Notes: generated from the letters alone by a model not told the origin. Counted from the stretch's first letter, positions 27,393 to 36,975 are shown. The stretch is 64,000 bases of DNA from Cytobacillus oceanisediminis 2691 (GCF_007678455.1 NZ_VEEP01000005.1:170380-234379), one strand, 5' to 3'. Numbers and translations: made by a program.

Positions 27393-28424
27393 ATGAAGGC
27401 GAGAATAGCGATAAACGGTTTTGGGAGAATTGGCAGAATGGTATTCAGAAGAGCCATTCTTGAGGAAAATCTTGAGGTTGTAGCGATTAATGCGAGCTAT
27501 CCGGCTGAAACACTGGCGCATTTGATTAAATATGATTCAACCCATGGTCAATTTGCAGGTGAGATTATCCCTGCTGATGATCACCTAGTAGTCAATGGGA
27601 AAACTGTCAAACTTTTGAGCAATCGCAATCCTGCTGAGCTTCCGTGGAAAGAAATGCAGGTTGATATTGTCATAGAGGCCACAGGAAAGTTCAACTCACG
27701 TGACAAGGCTGCACTTCATCTGGAAGCAGGCGCAAAGAAGGTCATTATAACAGCACCGGGCACAAATGAAGATATTACGATTGTGATGGGCGTAAATGAA
27801 AGCGCATTAAAAATTGAAGAACATGACATCATTTCCAATGCTTCATGCACAACGAACTGCCTGGCACCTGTCGCAAAAATTCTGGATGATACTTTCGGAA
27901 TTGAAAACGGATTGATGACAACTGTTCATGCCTATACAAATGACCAAAATAATATCGATAATCCGCACAAGGATTTGCGCAGGGCGCGTTCTTGCGGCCA
28001 ATCAATCATCCCTACTTCAACAGGGGCGGCAAAGGCGCTTTCCCTTGTTCTTCCGCAGTTGAAAGGAAAGCTTCACGGCATGTCATTAAGGGTGCCGACG
28101 CCAAACGTTTCACTTGTAGACCTGGTTGTTGACTTGAAGCGAGAGGTAACTGTGGATGAGGTGAACGATGCGTTCTATTCTGCCGCAAAAGGAAAGCTTA
28201 AGGGTATACTGGATATTACAACAGATCCACTTGTATCCATCGATTTCAACACAAATGAGCACTCAGCGATCATTGATGGACTGTCTACAATGGTCATTGG
28301 CGCCAACAAAGTCAAGGTACTTGCGTGGTATGACAATGAATGGGGATACTCAAGCAGGGTGGTAGACCTGGTAAAACATGTTGCCGAGGCAATGTCTGCT
28401 TCAACAGCCGTGAAAGTTGGATAA
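27393..28424 (+). CDS. gapB: gluconeogenic glyceraldehyde-3-phosphate dehydrogenase GapB
   Basis: NADP-preferring enzyme that works in the gluconeogenic direction. The 343-residue protein has the Rossmann start INGFGRIGRMVFR, the catalytic NASCTTNC with Cys152, HAYTNDQN, and WYDNEWGYSSRV. The position between coaE and speD and the CcpN-like operators favour GapB over glycolytic GapA. ATG 27393 follows GGAAGGGG. It is monocistronic and ends at a 20-bp inverted repeat. Confidence 0.95.
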   Translation: MKARIAINGFGRIGRMVFRRAILEENLEVVAINASYPAETLAHLIKYDSTHGQFAGEIIPADDHLVVNGKTVKLLSNRNPAELPWKEMQVDIVIEATGKFNSRDKAALHLEAGAKKVIITAPGTNEDITIVMGVNESALKIEEHDIISNASCTTNCLAPVAKILDDTFGIENGLMTTVHAYTNDQNNIDNPHKDLRRARSCGQSIIPTSTGAAKALSLVLPQLKGKLHGMSLRVPTPNVSLVDLVVDLKREVTVDEVNDAFYSAAKGKLKGILDITTDPLVSIDFNTNEHSAIIDGLSTMVIGANKVKVLAWYDNEWGYSSRVVDLVKHVAEAMSASTAVKVG

Positions 28425-28432
28425 TTAGAATA

Positions 28433-28476
28433 GTCATTAAACAAGCCTGCCGCTCCCGGCAGGCTTGTTTAATGAC
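28433..28476. terminator. 20-bp perfect hairpin after gapB
   Basis: Arms 28433-28452 and 28457-28476 are perfectly complementary around the loop CTCC. GC-rich at the tip (GCCTGCCG/CGGCAGGC). It has no T-run beyond GTTTAAT inside the stem, so termination is likely but atypical, possibly bidirectional. Confidence 0.65.
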
Positions 28477-28637
28477 GCTTTCGTTTTGTATCAGATTACC
28501 GTCTTCCCTCTTCAGAAAAACCTCTTTAATCTTACAAAGGTAATCAATCGATTCCCGGGGATATCCTTAAAATAGCTATCTAAAAACCTTTTGATATAGC
28601 AAGCTGAAATTCATTGAAAAAATTTTATTTTCATGTG

Positions 28638-28666
28638 TTGCAAAAAAAATATAAACAAAGTATACT
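28638..28666 (+). promoter_or_regulatory. speD promoter
   Basis: TTGCAA (28638-28643) and TATACT (28661-28666) with 17 bp between them. The start of transcription would be near 28673. Confidence 0.7.
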
Positions 28667-28672
28667 AGTCAT

Positions 28673-28809
28673 CGTGAACTTCTTAATAACGGTACCAATT
28701 GGCTACTTAAAGGGTTAGGACCTCTCTGGACTAACTTTCCCCCGTGGTAGTTAAGATACCATTGAAACTAGGAATTTCATTCTAATATTGTTAGAGGGGG
28801 AAATTGAAT
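28673..28809 (+). promoter_or_regulatory. structured 5' leader of speD
   Basis: About 137 nt separate the promoter from the speD start. Pairings visible are GTTAG/CTAAC with an inner CC/GG (28712-28736 area) and an outer GG...CTTAA/TTAAG...CC (28699-28764 area). No U-run terminator is seen. It may be a cis-acting RNA, but I do not recognise a known class. Confidence 0.4.
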
Positions 28810-29190
28810 ATGGAAACAATGGGTCGTCATGTAATTTCTGAACTTTGGGGTTGCGATTTTGAAAAATTGAATGATATGAACTTTATTGAACAAACTTTCG
28901 TTTCAGCAGCGCTGAAATCTGGTGCTGAAATCCGCGAAGTGGCTTTCCACAAATTCGCACCACAGGGTGTAAGCGGAGTTGTCATTATCTCTGAATCTCA
29001 TTTAACTATTCACAGCTTCCCGGAGCACGGGTACGCCAGCATTGATGTTTACACTTGCGGCGATCTCGATCCTAATATTGCAGCTGACTATATTGCTGAA
29101 GCTCTTAGCGCTCAAACACGTGAGAATATCGAAATCCCACGCGGCATGGGTCCAGTGCATGTGAAACAGGCACAAGCGAAGGCTCTATAA
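28810..29190 (+). CDS. speD: S-adenosylmethionine decarboxylase proenzyme
   Basis: Makes decarboxylated AdoMet, the aminopropyl donor for spermidine. The 126-residue proenzyme is cut between Glu62 and Ser63 ([13 protein letters not shown]); Ser63 becomes the pyruvoyl group. Other family blocks are [12 protein letters not shown] and [12 protein letters not shown] 28810 is preferred over TTG 28804 because GAGGGGGA is 8 bp upstream. A terminator follows at 29213. Confidence 0.97.
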   Translation: METMGRHVISELWGCDFEKLNDMNFIEQTFVSAALKSGAEIREVAFHKFAPQGVSGVVIISESHLTIHSFPEHGYASIDVYTCGDLDPNIAADYIAEALSAQTRENIEIPRGMGPVHVKQAQAKAL

Positions 29191-29212
29191 TTGAAAATAT
29201 GAAAAATTACAA

Positions 29213-29241
29213 GGGGTGTAGTGATACACCTCTTTTTATTT
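29213..29241 (+). terminator. intrinsic terminator after speD
   Basis: GGGGTGTA/TACACCTC stem with one wobble pair, GTGA loop, then TTTTTATTTT. Confidence 0.88.
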
Positions 29242-29295
29242 TGTGCCAAAATTAAGGTAAACTGTAAATAGAAATAATCTGCAGGAGGATTTTTG

Positions 29296-29700
29296 ATGTC
29301 TTTTTTGAAATCCATAACAGGAAGATACGAGAAATTCAGCGGGACGAGCGAAAATAACAGCGATGAACAATTGCGGACCCATTACTATAAAGCAAATTTT
29401 AATCTGGTATTCCAATCAGTCGAGGATCTGCTTAAAGCTGACCCTGCAGCCCGGATCACAAGTGTATCAAAGGAACATGGAGAAATCTCAGCTGAGCTAA
29501 ACGGCAGGGTCAGGAGTTTTTTAACCGCGACTGTCATTACGACAAAGCCCTTTGAGACAGCGGTCGATTTACATATCTCCACGGAAAAGTTTTCTTTGGC
29601 AGGAATCAATCCTGCATTGAGACAAGAAGTAATCAAGGTATATGAAAAATTGGATAGAACACTTACGTTCATCGGTTCAGGTAAATATGGGAATCAATAG
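29296..29700 (+). CDS. conserved hypothetical protein
   Basis: A 134-residue protein, no signal peptide or membrane helix. ATG 29296 follows GCAGGAGGAT. Sequence such as RTHYYKANFNLVFQSVEDLL and ARITSVSKEHGEISAEL looks like a small alpha/beta cytosolic protein. I believe similar proteins are annotated only as cytosolic protein in Bacillaceae; a distant link to DUF1499 is possible but not shown. It stands alone between speD and nrdR. Confidence 0.7.
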   Translation: MSFLKSITGRYEKFSGTSENNSDEQLRTHYYKANFNLVFQSVEDLLKADPAARITSVSKEHGEISAELNGRVRSFLTATVITTKPFETAVDLHISTEKFSLAGINPALRQEVIKVYEKLDRTLTFIGSGKYGNQ

Positions 29701-29827
29701 TTCCTCTTGTCCCATCAGCTTCTTTTTTATAAGATAATAGTAAGGATAATGCTTATGGACGTATTGGTGGATAAAGCGAATGGTCCTTCGCTCATTCTAT
29801 ATTTCAAAATATTCGGAGCTGATCGAG

Positions 29828-30286
29828 ATGAAATGTCCAACTTGCCAAAATAACTCTACCCGGGTTCTTGATTCAAGACCGGTTGACGATAGCCGATCAA
29901 TTCGACGCAGACGTGAATGTGAAGCTTGCGGATTTCGCTTTACCACTTTTGAGAAAGTTGAAGAAATCCCATTGATTGTTGTAAAAAAAGAAGGTACTCG
30001 CGAGGAGTTCAATCGGGAGAAACTCCTTCGCGGTTTGCTGAAAGCGTGTGAAAAAAGACCGGTCGCCCTAAAAGAGCTTGAGGATCTGGTCTCCGAGGTG
30101 GAAAAAGAATTGCGAAGCCATGGAGTATCCGAAGTCAAGAGCGAAGCAGTGGGCGAGATGGTGATGGACAGGCTGGCTAAGATCGATGAAGTCGCCTATG
30201 TCCGTTTCGCCTCTGTTTACCGGCAGTTCAAGGATATCAATGTATTCATCGATGAATTAAAAGAGTTATTGAAGAAAGAACAATGA
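29828..30286 (+). CDS. nrdR: transcription repressor NrdR
   Basis: Zinc-ATP-cone repressor of ribonucleotide reductase genes. The 152-residue protein has the zinc ribbon CPTC...[12 protein letters not shown] at residues 3-40 and the ATP-cone ([20 protein letters not shown], about 50-140). ATG 29828 is chosen from the conserved MKCPxC start; GGAG lies about 10 bp upstream. It is followed by a repeat copy and then dnaB. Confidence 0.95.
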   Translation: MKCPTCQNNSTRVLDSRPVDDSRSIRRRRECEACGFRFTTFEKVEEIPLIVVKKEGTREEFNREKLLRGLLKACEKRPVALKELEDLVSEVEKELRSHGVSEVKSEAVGEMVMDRLAKIDEVAYVRFASVYRQFKDINVFIDELKELLKKEQ

Positions 30287-30361
30287 TAAAGCTGGGGTCC
30301 AGACCAATGAAGTATATTTACCAGGGCGCTTGCGCTTTATAAATTTTCACTTAGAGAATTG

Positions 30362-30601
30362 TCTAGCTCCAGCGCCTAGCCCCTCGAGACGTTTGTCTAG
30401 TGTCGCCTCCTAGAAACTCCGAAACTTCAACTCCGCCGGCAGAAGCAAAAAGCGCTTCTTTGTCGGAGTCTCCAGTTTCTGCGTTTCTGGGCAGTCGGCT
30501 ATACTTTTCGATTTCGGTCCTGTCAATGAAGTCAAAGAGCGACTTCACTGCCAGGCCCTCCAACGCTTGTCGGGGCTGATCAGGCGCTTACGCTTTTCCA
30601 T
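30362..30601 (+). repeat. GC-rich dispersed repeat, copy 1 (short form)
   Basis: About 240 bp. It starts TCTAGCTCCAGCGCCTAGCC and ends near GGCGCTTACGCTTTTC. It shares its right two thirds with copy 3 at 51515 but lacks the middle segment, as if deleted between CTCGAGACG and TTGTCTAGTG. It contains the hairpin-like GAAGTC-N7-GACTTC block. The spurious reading frames inside should not be annotated. Confidence 0.85.
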
Positions 30602-30605
30602 GAGG

Positions 30606-30632
30606 GAGCTGAAGGAAACTTCGGCTCTTTTT
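30606..30632 (+). terminator. intrinsic terminator before dnaB
   Basis: GAGCTGAAG/CTTCGGCTC stem with one wobble pair, GAAA loop, TTTTT tail. It follows repeat copy 1 and would isolate dnaB from nrdR. Confidence 0.8.
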
Positions 30633-30711
30633 AAGGCGCGCGTGAACGATTTGATTTTCCGCATAGTGGTATTGTTATAGTTTTTAACCGGACAGAGTGG
30701 AGGGGAATAGG

Positions 30712-32127
30712 ATGGCTCAGCATTGGCAGGAGACTTTGCCTGTAGACCAATATATTGTTGCATCCGGCGGCCTGCTGCATGATTATGATCGCAAGGTGCT
30801 CACCTTTTTGTACCAGCCGTTGATTGGGCCAGCTTGTTTGAGCCTTTATATGACCTTATGGGCCGAACTTGAAGAGAATCGGCTATGGTCACAGTCTGGT
30901 ACCCATCATAACCTGATGACAATCATGGATATGAATTTGAAGGAGATTTATCACGCCCGCCAGAAGCTTGAGGGGATGGGTTTGCTGAAGACATATGTCA
31001 AAAATAGTGAAGATGGCCGTTCATTCATTTATGAATTACAGCCGCCGTTGACTCCTGAACAATTTTTCCTGGATGGCATGCTGAATGTCTATCTGTATCG
31101 AAAAATCGGAAAGAATCAGTTTTTGAGGCTTAAACGGTTTTTCAGTGACAAGCTGCCCGAGGCAGAGGAGGGATATTCTGAAATTACCAGGGCTTTTCAG
31201 GATGTGTTCCTGTCTGTTCCTCCTCAAGCACTCATGCATAATAGTGATTCAGCTGCCGACCTTGGAGAGGATGAAGCACAATCCTTCATCGGCAGGAGGG
31301 AGTCTGACAAAATACAGATTGACCCTTCGGAATTTAATTTCGATCTGTTATTGGGAGGTCTTCAGGATTCTTTGATCCCCAAAAAAGCTTTTACAACGAA
31401 GGTCAAAGAAGCGGTCAGCAATCTCGCCTTCCTTTATGGAATTGATGCGTTGAAGATGAAGAATATCGTCTTGAGTGCCGTAACAGCTGATAATGAAATC
31501 GATATCGAGGAGCTGAGAAAGGCGGCCCGGGACTGGTACCAATTTGAATACCAGGACCAGTTGCCGGCACTCTTGGACCGGACCCAGCCTCTTCAGCACA
31601 AAGCTGGAATCGAGAAGCCAAAAACAAAAGAAGAGGAATTGGTTCTCTATTTTGAAAAAACATCACCGAGGCAGCTGCTGATCGACTTATCAGGAGGTGC
31701 CGAGCCTTCAAAATCCGACCTGCAGATCATTGAAGAAGTGATGTTCAAACAAAAGCTGCTTCCGGGTGTCGTGAATGTTTTGGTGCAATATGTTATGATC
31801 AAAACGGATATGAAGCTGGCAAAAGGCTATATTGAGAAAATCGCCAGCCACTGGTCGAGGAAAAAAATCTCGACTGTAAGGGATGCCATGGAGCTGGCGA
31901 AAAGTGAGCACAGGCAATACCTCGATTGGGCAGAAGGAAAGAAAACGACCGCTGCGTCAGGAAAACGGAAACCTGTCCGCAAGGAAGTCTTGCCGGACTG
32001 GTTTGAGAAAAAGAGCGAGAATGGATCGGACCAACAGCAAAATTCTGCGGCTGGAGAGGATCCTGACTTTGAAATAGAAAAGAAAAAGCTTGAAGAAGAG
32101 CTGAAAAAATTCAAATCCGGGAGGTGA
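30712..32127 (+). CDS. dnaB: replication initiation and membrane attachment protein DnaB
   Basis: Firmicute helicase co-loader of 471 residues, acting with DnaD and DnaI at oriC and restart sites. It is mainly helical, with a winged-helix-like N-terminal domain (about residues 1-150) and a DnaB/DnaD-type C-terminal domain (YFEKTSPRQLLIDLSGG, SHWSRKKISTVRDAMELAK). It ends in a charged coiled tail. ATG 30712 follows GGAGGGGA. This is not the replicative helicase that carries the same name in E. coli. Confidence 0.93.
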   Translation: MAQHWQETLPVDQYIVASGGLLHDYDRKVLTFLYQPLIGPACLSLYMTLWAELEENRLWSQSGTHHNLMTIMDMNLKEIYHARQKLEGMGLLKTYVKNSEDGRSFIYELQPPLTPEQFFLDGMLNVYLYRKIGKNQFLRLKRFFSDKLPEAEEGYSEITRAFQDVFLSVPPQALMHNSDSAADLGEDEAQSFIGRRESDKIQIDPSEFNFDLLLGGLQDSLIPKKAFTTKVKEAVSNLAFLYGIDALKMKNIVLSAVTADNEIDIEELRKAARDWYQFEYQDQLPALLDRTQPLQHKAGIEKPKTKEEELVLYFEKTSPRQLLIDLSGGAEPSKSDLQIIEEVMFKQKLLPGVVNVLVQYVMIKTDMKLAKGYIEKIASHWSRKKISTVRDAMELAKSEHRQYLDWAEGKKTTAASGKRKPVRKEVLPDWFEKKSENGSDQQQNSAAGEDPDFEIEKKKLEEELKKFKSGR

Positions 32128-32132
32128 TTCAG

Positions 32133-33065
32133 TTGCAAAACATAAATGAAACGCTGAAGAAGCTTGCTAATAACCAAAACTTCCAGGAACGATATGAAAC
32201 ACTTAAAAGACAGGTCATGCAGGATCAGCGTATAAAGGAATTCCTGGATGAGAATGCGGACTATATAACCAGGGAAATGCTTGACGGCAGCATGTCCAAG
32301 CTGTATGAGTTTTCCACCCAGAGCAAGGACTGTGATAAATGCGAAAGTCTCGCAGCCTGCAAGAATATGATCAAAGGCTATGAACCACAGCTTTTCATCA
32401 AAGGGAATTACATTGATGTCAAATATGACCGCTGTAAAAAGAAGGTCATGTACGATGAGCAGCAAAAGAACGCCCGGCTGATTAACAGCATATATGTGCC
32501 GAAGGAAATCCTGAAAGCTTCATTCGGGGATATTGAGCTTGATGACGCGGGGAGATTCAAGGCCATAAAAATGGCGAAGGATTTTGTTGAGAATTATGAA
32601 TCCGGCCAGAAACAAAAAGGTTTGTTCCTTCATGGCCCGTTCGGAACGGGTAAGTCATACCTGCTTGGCGCCATTGCGAATGAATTGGCACAGAAGCAGG
32701 TCAGTTCCTTGATCGTATATGTTCCGGAGTTTTTCAGGGAAATGAAGAATGCAATCGGGGATCATTCGGTCAACGACAAGCTGGAGGCAATCAAAAAATC
32801 TGATGTCCTGATGCTCGATGATATCGGAGCGGAAACGATGAGCAGCTGGGCGAGGGATGAAATCCTTGGAACAATCCTGCAATTCCGCATGCTTGAGAAC
32901 CTTCCAACCTTCTTTACTTCCAACTTCGACCTTAGCGGGCTTGAACACCATCTGACCCACAGCCAGCGGGGAGAAGAGGAACAGCTGAAGGCAGCGAGGA
33001 TCATGGAACGGATCAAGTATCTTGCACGGCCGGTTAAAGTAGAAGGAAAGAATCGAAGAGTATAG
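32133..33065 (+). CDS. dnaI: helicase loader DnaI
   Basis: AAA+ ATPase that loads the replicative helicase DnaC. The 310-residue protein has an N-terminal helical and zinc-binding domain (CDKCESLAAC, about residues 67-76) and the AAA+ domain with Walker A GPFGTGKS, Walker B VLMLDDIGAE and the arginine-finger region SQRGEEEQLKAARIMERI. I choose TTG 32133 because GGGAGGTGATTC, an almost full anti-16S match, is 8 bp upstream. A GTG at 32124 overlaps the dnaB stop and would lie inside that site. Confidence 0.93.
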   Translation: MQNINETLKKLANNQNFQERYETLKRQVMQDQRIKEFLDENADYITREMLDGSMSKLYEFSTQSKDCDKCESLAACKNMIKGYEPQLFIKGNYIDVKYDRCKKKVMYDEQQKNARLINSIYVPKEILKASFGDIELDDAGRFKAIKMAKDFVENYESGQKQKGLFLHGPFGTGKSYLLGAIANELAQKQVSSLIVYVPEFFREMKNAIGDHSVNDKLEAIKKSDVLMLDDIGAETMSSWARDEILGTILQFRMLENLPTFFTSNFDLSGLEHHLTHSQRGEEEQLKAARIMERIKYLARPVKVEGKNRRV

Positions 33066-33067
33066 CA

Positions 33068-33104
33068 ATAGGCTGCAGCGAAACAGGCTGCAGCCTATTT
33101 TTTT
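33068..33104 (+). terminator. intrinsic terminator after dnaI
   Basis: A 12-bp perfect stem ATAGGCTGCAGC/GCTGCAGCCTAT with a 7-nt loop and seven T. Confidence 0.92.
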
Positions 33105-33198
33105 GCGCTTTAATCATCCAGCGGCGATATGGATACTTCTAAATTGTCCAAGTCCCCCATATATATAATCAGGGATTATTTAAAAAGGGGGGATATGG

Positions 33199-34074
33199 TT
33201 GATTGAAATCATCTTCCAAAAAAAGCAGGATGCCTGGAATTTATACCATCACTTAGTCGCCAGGCTTGCTTCGTTGCAGGAAAAGAATTCAATTCTTCTT
33301 AATGAAGATCAAAATAGAGTCCTGATTCCAGAAGATTTTTTTATGAAAGAAAAAATACCGGGACTGAAGAAATGTGTATATGATTTTATTCTTAAGCTGA
33401 AACGGGATGACTGGTTAAGAAACATCCTTGCAGAATCTTTTTATTACACGGAAAGTGAAGAGCAGGATCAAATCCTTGATATCATTTACTCTGTCATGGA
33501 AGGGAACCGAAAGGATCTGGCACCTTTTATGGAGGGTGCCGAAGAACCAGGGATCGTTAAAAAAGCAATCAATGAAATACTTGATGAGAGAGTCTCATTT
33601 TCATTCGATTCCTTTGTCGTATTCAGGCTAAAATCATATTTTGAGCAGCTTTCGAATTGGGCAGAGGTCGCAATCGATGAGTATAAAATGGAACAGGAGT
33701 ATCAGGTGTTCCTTCATACATTGAGAAGTTTTCTGAAAGGCAGAAAACCGCAAATGCCATATTTGTACTTGGTCATCGAAGAAAACATGACATTTTTTAA
33801 TCAAGAGTTCACGGAAATGAAGCGGAGCGAGCTGTTTAAAACGATTGACCGGAGGCTGCTTGTCAATCACCCGGTCTACGTCGATTCCGGAACGATTGCG
33901 CCGCTCCTGTCGATCGCGCCACAGACGATTTTCCTGTATACCGATGATTCGCACCAGCCATTAGTGCGGACCATTATCAACCTTTTTGAAGAGCGGGTCA
34001 AGATTAAGCCAATTTCCGTTTTCGAAGAGGAAAGATTGGATTTTTTCAATGAGGACCATGAAAATATACGATAG
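33199..34074 (+). CDS. ytxC: sporulation protein YtxC
   Basis: A 291-residue soluble protein of the YtxC-like family, found in spore formers between dnaI and thrS. No membrane segment, signal or catalytic motif is clear; the sequence is helical with a conserved-looking DERVSFSFDSFVVFRLKSYF block. The start is TTG 33199 behind AAAGGGGGGAT. Its role in sporulation is by association only. Confidence 0.8.
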   Translation: MIEIIFQKKQDAWNLYHHLVARLASLQEKNSILLNEDQNRVLIPEDFFMKEKIPGLKKCVYDFILKLKRDDWLRNILAESFYYTESEEQDQILDIIYSVMEGNRKDLAPFMEGAEEPGIVKKAINEILDERVSFSFDSFVVFRLKSYFEQLSNWAEVAIDEYKMEQEYQVFLHTLRSFLKGRKPQMPYLYLVIEENMTFFNQEFTEMKRSELFKTIDRRLLVNHPVYVDSGTIAPLLSIAPQTIFLYTDDSHQPLVRTIINLFEERVKIKPISVFEEERLDFFNEDHENIR

Positions 34075-34079
34075 CCCAC

Positions 34080-34108
34080 TTGATTTTCAAAACATTACAA
34101 ACTATAAT
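34080..34108 (+). promoter_or_regulatory. thrS promoter
   Basis: TTGATT and a perfect TATAAT with 17 bp spacing; start of transcription near 34115. Confidence 0.8.
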
Positions 34109-34114
34109 TACGTA

Positions 34115-34390
34115 CATACTGAACCAATAGTAAATGTAATGATGAGGATATGGGCATTCTTGAAAGGTTTGCAGAGAGGGAAGGCACGGCTGAAAACTTC
34201 CTAACACTAAAGAAACGCTTACCACCTCTGAACTCCAGCTGTGAACGCCTGCAAGGCAAGTATTGGCTGGCGGCAGAAGCCGTTATCGCAACCAGAGCCA
34301 TTCCTGCGTTATTTATGCGCAAGAGTGGGAATTGGGTGGAACCACGTGTGATCAAACTCGTCCCTGTTTCAGGGACGGGTTTTTTTATTT
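34115..34390 (+). promoter_or_regulatory. T-box leader of thrS
   Basis: A tRNA-sensing leader. The T-box core GGGTGGAACCACG is at 34334-34346. The terminator is ACTCGTCCCTG/CAGGGACGGGT followed by T (34356-34387). The likely specifier is ACC (Thr) at 34221-34223, followed by ACCTC, exactly as the TTC specifier is in the pheS leader. Uncharged tRNA-Thr would favour read-through into thrS. Confidence 0.92.
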
Positions 34391-34432
34391 TTTGCGCAAA
34401 TATGCGCCACATTTCAAAAGGAGGAAAAGCCA

Positions 34433-36364
34433 ATGGCAGACATGTTGAAAATATCGTTTCCAGACGGAGCAGTGAAGGAGTTTCCTGCAGGCACAACAAC
34501 TGAAGACATTGCCGGTTCAATCAGCCCGGGCCTTAAGAAAAAAGCCATTGCCGGTATGGTGAATGGAAAGCCGTATGATTTCAGGAGACCAATCGAGGAA
34601 GATGCTTCAATTGAAATCATCACTCCGGAACACCCGGAAGCACTTGAAATCCTGCGCCACAGTACAGCTCACTTAATGGCACAGGCAGTCAAACGCCTGT
34701 ATAAAGATGTGAACCTCGGAGTAGGACCGGTGATTGAAGGCGGATTCTACTATGATATCGATATGGAGCATTCCCTTTCACCGGAAGATTTGCCGGAAAT
34801 TGAAAAGGAAATGAAGAAAATCATCAATGAGAACATAGAGATTGTCCGTAAAGAGGTAAGTCGTGAGGAGGCTGTCAAATTCTTCAAGGAGCTTGGTGAC
34901 CCATATAAGCTTGAATTGATTGAAGCAATTCCGGCCGATGAAAAAGTCACTCTTTATGAACAGGGCGATTTTGTAGACCTTTGCCGCGGAGTCCATGTTC
35001 CATCAACTGGCAAGCTGAAAGAATTCAAATTGCTGAGCATTGCCGGTGCCTACTGGCGCGGCGACAGCGACAACAAGATGCTGCAGCGTATTTACGGAAC
35101 AGCATTTTTCAAAAAGGAAGACCTGAAAGAGCACTTAAGACTGCTTGAAGAAGCGAAGGAACGCGACCACCGCAAGCTTGGCAAAGAGCTTAGCCTGTTT
35201 ACAAACTCGCAGAAGGTTGGACAGGGTCTTCCGCTTTGGCTTCCGAAAGGCGCGACGATCCGCCGCATCATTGAGCGCTATATTGTCGATAAAGAAGTCA
35301 GCCTCGGCTATGACCATGTTTACACTCCGGTAATGGGAAGTGTCGAGCTTTATAAAACTTCCGGCCACTGGGACCACTATCAGGACGATATGTTCCCGGT
35401 GATGGATATGGATAATGAACAGTTAGTATTAAGACCGATGAACTGCCCTCATCACATGATGGTGTACAAAAACAGCATCCATAGCTACAGGGAGCTTCCG
35501 ATCAGGATTGCCGAGCTTGGAACAATGCATCGGTACGAAATGTCAGGTGCATTGGCTGGCCTGCAGCGTGTCCGCGGAATGACATTGAATGATGCTCACA
35601 TTTTCGTCCGCCCTGACCAGATCAAGGAAGAATTCAAACGTGTTGTCCAGCTAGTGCTTGAAGTCTATAAAGATTTTGACATGAATGATTATTCGTTCCG
35701 TCTTTCTTACCGTGATCCTGAAGACAAAGAAAAATACTTCGATGACGACCAAATGTGGGAAAAGGCACAGGCAATGTTAAAAGAAGCGATGGATGAAATA
35801 GGACTCGACTATTTCGAGGCAGAAGGCGAAGCGGCATTCTACGGTCCGAAGCTTGATGTCCAGGTCAAAACTGCGCTTGGCAAAGAGGAGACACTGTCAA
35901 CTGTACAGCTCGACTTCTTGCTACCTGAACGCTTCGACCTGACTTATATCGGTGAAGACGGCAAGCATCACCGTCCGGTTGTCATCCACCGCGGCGTAGT
36001 ATCGACTATGGAACGTTTTGTAGCCTTCCTGATCGAAGAATACAAAGGAGCGTTCCCTACATGGCTGGCTCCAGTCCAGGCGCAAATCATCCCGGTTTCA
36101 CCTGCAGTCCACTATGACTATGCCAGGGAAATCCAGGATAAGCTGAAAGCAGAAGGCTTCCGTGTCGAAATTGACGGCCGTGACGAAAAAATCGGCTACA
36201 AAATCCGTGAAGCGCAAATGCAGAAAATCCCTTACATGCTGGTTGTCGGTGACAATGAAGTTGCAGACAAAGCAGTCAATGTCCGTAAATACGGCGAACA
36301 GAATTCAGAAACTATCTCCTTCGATGAGTTCCTTGAATCATTCAGGAAAGAAGCGAAGAAATAA
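34433..36364 (+). CDS. thrS: threonyl-tRNA synthetase
   Basis: Class II synthetase of 643 residues, the same as in B. subtilis. The TGS domain is at the N-terminus, then the HxxxH editing domain ([12 protein letters not shown]). The catalytic core has RPMNCPHHM (zinc cysteine) and [25 protein letters not shown], and the anticodon-binding domain starts near residue 540. ATG 34433 follows AAAGGAGG. It is controlled by the T-box leader directly upstream. Confidence 0.98.
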   Translation: MADMLKISFPDGAVKEFPAGTTTEDIAGSISPGLKKKAIAGMVNGKPYDFRRPIEEDASIEIITPEHPEALEILRHSTAHLMAQAVKRLYKDVNLGVGPVIEGGFYYDIDMEHSLSPEDLPEIEKEMKKIINENIEIVRKEVSREEAVKFFKELGDPYKLELIEAIPADEKVTLYEQGDFVDLCRGVHVPSTGKLKEFKLLSIAGAYWRGDSDNKMLQRIYGTAFFKKEDLKEHLRLLEEAKERDHRKLGKELSLFTNSQKVGQGLPLWLPKGATIRRIIERYIVDKEVSLGYDHVYTPVMGSVELYKTSGHWDHYQDDMFPVMDMDNEQLVLRPMNCPHHMMVYKNSIHSYRELPIRIAELGTMHRYEMSGALAGLQRVRGMTLNDAHIFVRPDQIKEEFKRVVQLVLEVYKDFDMNDYSFRLSYRDPEDKEKYFDDDQMWEKAQAMLKEAMDEIGLDYFEAEGEAAFYGPKLDVQVKTALGKEETLSTVQLDFLLPERFDLTYIGEDGKHHRPVVIHRGVVSTMERFVAFLIEEYKGAFPTWLAPVQAQIIPVSPAVHYDYAREIQDKLKAEGFRVEIDGRDEKIGYKIREAQMQKIPYMLVVGDNEVADKAVNVRKYGEQNSETISFDEFLESFRKEAKK

Positions 36365-36365
36365 G

Positions 36366-36729
36366 AAAAGCGGAGGGCGCCTTGATCAGCCCCGACAAGC
36401 GCTGGAGGGCCGCTCAGTGAAGTCGTTCTTTGACTTCATTGGGCGGACCGAATTCGAAAAGTATAGCCGACTGCCCAGAAACGCAGAAACTGGAGACTCC
36501 GACAAAGAAGCGCTTTTTGCTTCTGCCGGCGGAGTTGAAGTTTCGGAGTTTCTAGGAGGCGACACTAGACAATTCGAAAAGCGGAGGCGACTGCCCAACT
36601 CCGACAAGCGTTGGAGGGCCTGACAGTGAAGTCGTTCTTTGACTTCATTGGCAGGACCGAAACGTCTCGAGGAGTTAGGAGCCGCAGCTAGCCAAGCGTC
36701 TCAAGGGGCTAGGCGCTGGAGCTGGACAA
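36366..36729 (-). repeat. GC-rich dispersed repeat, copy 2 (full, inverted)
   Basis: A full-length copy of about 360 bp on the opposite strand to copies 1 and 3. It directly follows the thrS stop codon and ends in AGCGCCTAGCC on the - strand. It contains two GAAGTC-N7-GACTTC-type units, one per half, showing that the repeat itself is a composite of two related halves. Confidence 0.85.
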
Positions 36730-36768
36730 AAAAATAAGAGGGGCCAACTGGCTCCTCTTATTTTTATG
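36730..36768. terminator. bidirectional terminator after thrS repeat
   Basis: AATAAGAGG-g-GCC pairs with GGC-t-CCTCTTATT around AACT; A-rich and T-rich flanks on both sides suit thrS on + and the small gene on -. Confidence 0.85.
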
Positions 36769-36771
36769 GGA

Positions 36772-36975
36772 TTATTCAATAGGTTTGGAACAGGTGGGAC
36801 ATAGATTTTTTGTATAGCTGCGCTGGATTCTTTCACCGCAATTCCGGCAGGATTTTATATTAACAGGCGTGTTATCAATATCATTTGAAAAACCATAGCC
36901 AGTCCTGAAAAACTTCAATGCAGTACCAGCGAGCAGTCCAGTGACCACACCGGTAATGATAATTGCGATCAGCAT
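36772..36975 (-). CDS. small membrane protein with zinc ribbon
   Basis: A 67-residue protein: one N-terminal membrane helix (residues 2-23, LIAIIITGVVTGLLAG) followed by a short linker and a four-cysteine zinc ribbon, CRNCGER...CPTC, at the C-terminus. ATG 36975 is chosen because a TATACA box stands just upstream (- strand) and would give a short leader; TTG at 37008 would add 11 residues. No function is known to me. It may be a membrane-tethered zinc-binding adaptor. Confidence 0.6.
   Translation of the reverse strand: MLIAIIITGVVTGLLAGTALKFFRTGYGFSNDIDNTPVNIKSCRNCGERIQRSYTKNLCPTCSKPIE

Noticed and set aside
30296-30310. A third GntR operator, GGTCCAGACC, after nrdR
   Set aside because: The half-sites are separated by one base more than in the two good sites and the outer bases do not fit.
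36162-36623. A long reading frame that runs from the end of thrS into repeat copy 2, and matching frames in copies 1 and 3
   Set aside because: The peptide is simply the translated repeat; there is no ribosome site and no coding context.
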